DNA of 64,000 nt from Gibbula magus (lineage: Eukaryota > Mollusca > Gastropoda > Trochida > Trochidae), in the NCBI GenBank assembly GCA_936450465.1, contig OW388300.1, forward strand, positions 54,216,035 through 54,280,034, given 5' to 3'. Positions within the stretch are counted from its first letter, which is position 1. Every line of letters begins with the position of its first letter. The position numbers and the translations under genes are program-made. Shown here piece after piece: positions 60,600 to 64,000 of the stretch. The notes under the pieces are model-generated. The model had not been told where the DNA came from. It ran no database searches and worked only from the letters and a program-made list of their open reading frames with translations.

Positions 60600-61340
60600 T
60601 TATCTTTGGATTCTATCCATAGTTACTTGTGAGTAGTTATTATGGCAATTGTATATAATTCTAAAAATAGTAATTAATGATTACATTATTAAAATAAAAG
60701 GGCAATTCCTTTAAGGTAGATATCCAAGTAAAATAATTGGTGAATATCCTTTGTTTATTACTCGCCCGTGTAAGATACTGCAGTGTAATATTTATACGGC
60801 AATATTAAACTAGTGTAATACCGCCGCACGTATGACGTCACAATAGATTGTGGTTATGACGTCACAATGGGAGTAACGTCGTCACAATGGCATCGGGCTT
60901 TCGGGAATCATAGTTTTGAGAGCCATGTCGGCTCTTTTGCTGGATTATTGGTGGGCGATTAATAAACACAAATTCTCAACTTCCTTCTATTCAATACCAT
61001 TTTTATTAAACTCTTGAATGATTTAGTATCAATCGCGCTTTCGCTCGTTTTATACAAAATCATTAACTCGTTTAATAAAAATGGTATTAAATAAAAGGTC
61101 GTTTAGTTTCCTCTTTTTCTATTGATCAGTTTGTACATGAACAGTACCAGAATAAATGTCACAAAAGTCATGTTCGCAGAATAGGTACACATAGGAATCA
61201 ATGTGTTAATTTTATATATAGTGATATGGATTTACAGACAAATCATCTGTTTGCATTGAATTATATTATATTGAAACCCTCTCAATTTGGTTAATTTGGT
61301 AATAAAATTAGTTCATTAATATTTTTCTCCACACACTATT
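60600..61340 (+). repeat. filled-site partner of the 9.74-10.14 kb repeat
   Basis: 60600-60753 and 61113-61340 align with the continuous stretch at 9740-10140. The interval between is an insertion. Confidence 0.6.
60754..61112. mobile_element. MITE-like insertion, about 360 bp
   Basis: Absent from the 9.9 kb homologue. The left part carries TGACGTCA at 60834 and 60857 and is related to 23.08-23.28 kb on the opposite strand. The right part is a hairpin: CCATTTTTATTAAAC (about 61000) pairs with GTTTAATAAAAATGG (about 61070). Confidence 0.6.
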
Positions 61341-62520
61341 GATAATGGATTTGTTATTGTCTGTCCTGAGCGGAGGAAGAAATCGTGAAAAAAAGACATA
61401 ACAAACACTAACAGTAACACAATAAACATTGGCTGCATCCTGTAAACAGAACCAAACATTATCCTTAAAGTATAAGGTACAATATGGTTATGCAATGACA
61501 AGAGGTTTAAGAATACACACAAAGTCACAACGATGAGACAGGTAATGTGACTCCTATGAGTATGCGTTCCAAATCTCTGTAGTCTTAACAGTGAATTTAT
61601 ATGTTACACTTTCAGAGAAAACCTAGACTGATGTCTTCCCACTTCATTTCCCATTCAGTATCTACGTGGAATGTATCCTTATACAGCTATGAAGCACCTT
61701 GCCCGCAAATAATAACTCATCACTTCAATGGGAATATGAATATTGCAAGCGAAGAAACTTTCTTACAGCAGTATCTGAATATCTGAATATCTGAATATCT
61801 GCTGAATATCTGAATATCTGATTATCTGAATATCTGAATATCTGAATCGCTGATATGCTGAAGCATTTGTTTCAGAACCTCTGTGAAGATGGAATTCTAT
61901 CGAAAACAGAAAATGTAATTACTACATTTTTAATTTTAATTCATAAAGTGGTGTTGGTCATATCCGAACCTCTTTACGTAACTTTAATTATAAATCTCTA
62001 AATGACCTTCGAAATATCCAGTCAGAGTGAAAAGACCATTGTCAATCAAGCACTATACCAAAGTAGCTCAATATTGATCTGAATCGTTGTTTACAAGGCC
62101 ATAAAGAGACAAGATAGAATATTTTATGTATCTGTAGAATTGTATACCGGGATCAGAAGGAATTGAATGACATCTTATATAATGCATTAACATGTTATTT
62201 CAAGGCATTTCAACTACAAACAAGAACCTCTGTGTCCTACCTGTACAACATCATCCCCGAGGATTCCTTATATGATTGTGTGAGGTGTTGAACGTACTCA
62301 CTTGACATGGATGATTGTGACTTCTCAAACTACAACTCCATCCCAAAAGTTTGTTCTCTTGCTTGTGTTTCTCAGTGGAAAAAAGTATGTAATAAAGTCG
62401 AAATTGATAGTTTTGCATATTTTTTCGGAATAAGACAGTTGAGTGTGCCACAGCACACTCTAATTGCAATTATCCTAGTGCACTGTAACAGTATTGCTCT
62501 TCGAAGTGGTGTAACATAGT
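61340..62520 (+). repeat. dispersed unit, copy II
   Basis: 61365-61480 is nearly identical to 39960-40075 and the match continues through ATCTACGTGGA (about 61670). 62260-62400 matches 46950-47060. Minus-strand 61444-61316 has a TTTACAG acceptor and a hydrophobic leader like copy I, but the frames diverge after about 15 codons. Confidence 0.6.
61770..61848 (+). repeat. (TATCTGAA)n octanucleotide repeat
   Basis: About nine units of TATCTGAA with a few variants. Confidence 0.9.
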
Positions 62521-62656
62521 CATTCAATAATATGTATGTTGTTAGCATCTTGAATGTGTTGTACCTGCTAATACCATCTTCACAGAAGTTTAATATAATC
62601 TACTTAGGGACCAGGGTGATACATGCTACTCCCTACCCGTAATCTGTTTGCAAACG

Positions 62657-62946
62657 TGTTGTTAGGATTAGTTGCTAGATGGCTTGTGCCTATAAGACTC
62701 GGGATCGAGAAAGGGGAGGCAGAACGGCTCTGAGAGCGGACTGGACCACAGAGATGTGAGGACCCACGAGACTCGCACGGGTGATGGCCGGAGGTGGTCC
62801 AGGGAGGAGAGGAAGCTTGGAGTATGACTGTTGCACTAAGCTATGCTAATCCAGTCTAGTTGTTGTCATCATTAAATGCCGGTCAACTTGACCAGAAAAG
62901 CCAGACCTGTTTTTGTTGGATCTTCGAAGTGTGCTGTTGTGCTACA
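62657..62946 (+). mobile_element. 5' LTR of an LTR retrotransposon (BEL/Pao-like)
   Basis: A region of about 290 bp starting TGTTGTTAGGATT and ending GTTGTGCTACA (TG...CA), with TATAAG at about 62691 and ATTAAA at about 62871. It is followed within about 12 bp by a primer-binding-type sequence. The 3' LTR would lie outside the window. Confidence 0.5.
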
Positions 62947-62957
62947 CAGGGATCCTT

Positions 62958-62976
62958 TTGGTGCCGTGACCCGGAT
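62958..62976 (+). promoter_or_regulatory. retrotransposon primer-binding site
   Basis: TGGTGCCGTGACCCGGAT resembles the tRNA-complementary primer-binding site used by BEL/Pao-type animal retrotransposons. It sits just after the LTR end, as expected. Confidence 0.55.
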
Positions 62977-64000
62977 CCAACAAACAGGGACCATCTGGGA
63001 ATTGGTATGTGTGGATTGTTTGATAACCTTCTCTCTTCTCTGGACCAGTGTTTGAAGTGTATATATGTAGGTATGTATCTATGAATATACTAGTTTGGAA
63101 GAAGACGGGACTAGGGGATATGATGGATTAAGGATTTAGGATCAACGCTTATATGCACAATCGGTTCAGGGGTTTAACAGGAAATGATATACCTGTGAAT
63201 GGTTGACTGAGTCAAAATGGGGTCACGTTCTGTTTTGATTGAGCAGTCTGATGGTAGGAATAGCTAATGGGCTATTACAGAGTATTATTTTAATGCGAAC
63301 ATTCGATCAGGGCTAAGACAGATGCTGTCATGGAAAGGCTAGAATTAATAGTGTCAATGAAGTTGAGTTGACTGGGAATAACGTATGGAAGATGGGGAGG
63401 GCTGGCAGTTGGATGAAGTTGGGAAATCCTAAAGTCTGAGGCAGTGTTGGATTAATATCTGGGTACATTACGGTATGTGAATAAGACCGAGAAGGCATCA
63501 CAGTAATGTTGTAACTCAGGAGATAAAACTCCACACTGATTGATTTGAATGATCTTGTAGTCAGACCGGTTACTTTTGGATAATCCATCTGAAGAGAGTA
63601 ACATGTGCCTCTGATGGATAAGTCCTGGGTCTGGAGGTCAGGGATAGACCTACTAAATCCAACCAAGCATAAGGTTAGGCAAAGGGTAGTTCTAGGGCTA
63701 AAGAAATTGATATGAACACCCAATAATCATGAAGTCTTAAGGGGAAAATAACACAACGCAAAGGTAGGAATTTACTAGCTGTACCCGGCGCTGGGACGAG
63801 TGTACAGGGACTAATAAATTTGACTCTGATGGTCATGAACGGTAGGAATTTACTGTAGACTATAATCCCTCTGGCATAAGAGATTACAGCTTAAAGAGTA
63901 AATATACATGTATATAGGTGAAAATGTAGACGATCATGTGCGTTACTTAGATGGTTTATTCAAGGCAGTACCGAAGTATGGGAAATGTTACTTTCTGGGA
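62977..64000 (+). mobile_element. retrotransposon leader, runs off the window
   Basis: No gag frame opens on the plus strand in this kilobase. A GGTATGTG donor-like site lies at about 63003. The 131-codon minus-strand ORF at 63328-63723 has no recognisable domain and is antisense to the element, so it is not accepted. GGTAGGAATTTACT occurs twice (about 63762 and 63841). Confidence 0.35.

Noticed and set aside
63328..63723. 131-codon minus-strand ORF
   Set aside because: Antisense to the retrotransposon leader, Ser/Leu/Pro-rich low-information sequence with no known domain.

Overview
The window looks like repeat-rich, AT-rich nuclear DNA from a marine invertebrate, most likely a bivalve mollusc. 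The reasons are its short exons separated by AT-rich introns with GT/AG borders, the dense non-LTR retrotransposon remains, and above all several families of non-autonomous rolling-circle-like elements whose cores are 150-170 bp tandem repeats. That repeat type is characteristic of bivalve genomes. I see no prokaryotic genes, no CRISPR array and no rRNA or convincing tRNA gene. The organism call is inference.

Layout. 0-12 kb: non-coding repeats, a LINE fragment (3.4-4.0 kb), TIR or foldback elements at 1.0, 6.1-6.5, 8.3-8.6, 9.6 and 10.7-11.6 kb, and a possible coding exon at 0.3 kb. 12.8-13.3 kb: two exons of a homeodomain-like protein. 13.7-15.4 kb: a broken THAP plus DDE transposase, cut off by a satellite array. 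15.4-17.4 kb: two satellite-cored elements. 17.5-21.3 kb: a Helentron-like element that contains a Harbinger transposon remnant, with a HARBI1-like transposase (minus) convergent with a coiled-coil partner protein (plus). 21.3-23.45 kb: exons of a broken chromodomain gene. 23.9-25.3 kb: a 171-bp satellite inside a Helentron-like element. 25.6-28.0 kb: two more such elements, one carrying a foldback insertion with an 11-bp target duplication. 29.7-30.25 kb: an A-rich minisatellite.

30.66-36.9 kb holds the best gene in the window: ten minus-strand exons, phase-compatible at every junction, of a Kyakuja-Dileera-Zisupton (KDZ) transposase. It has a Cys-rich zinc-binding N-terminal part and the D, D and E catalytic motifs, with damage confined to one exon. 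37.5-39.9 kb is a damaged LINE interrupted by a 337-bp insertion that carries a hammerhead-like RNA motif. From about 39.9 kb to 62.5 kb a unit of roughly 3-4 kb recurs four times in the same orientation, and once inverted at 2.1-4.7 kb, with LINE and MITE insertions between and inside copies. 62.66-64.0 kb begins an LTR retrotransposon (LTR, primer-binding site, leader) that leaves the window.

Nearly all recognisable coding sequence is transposon-derived: KDZ, Harbinger, THAP/DDE and LINEs. The homeodomain-like exons, the chromodomain exons and two possible first exons (0.3 and 58.8 kb) are the only candidates for host genes.
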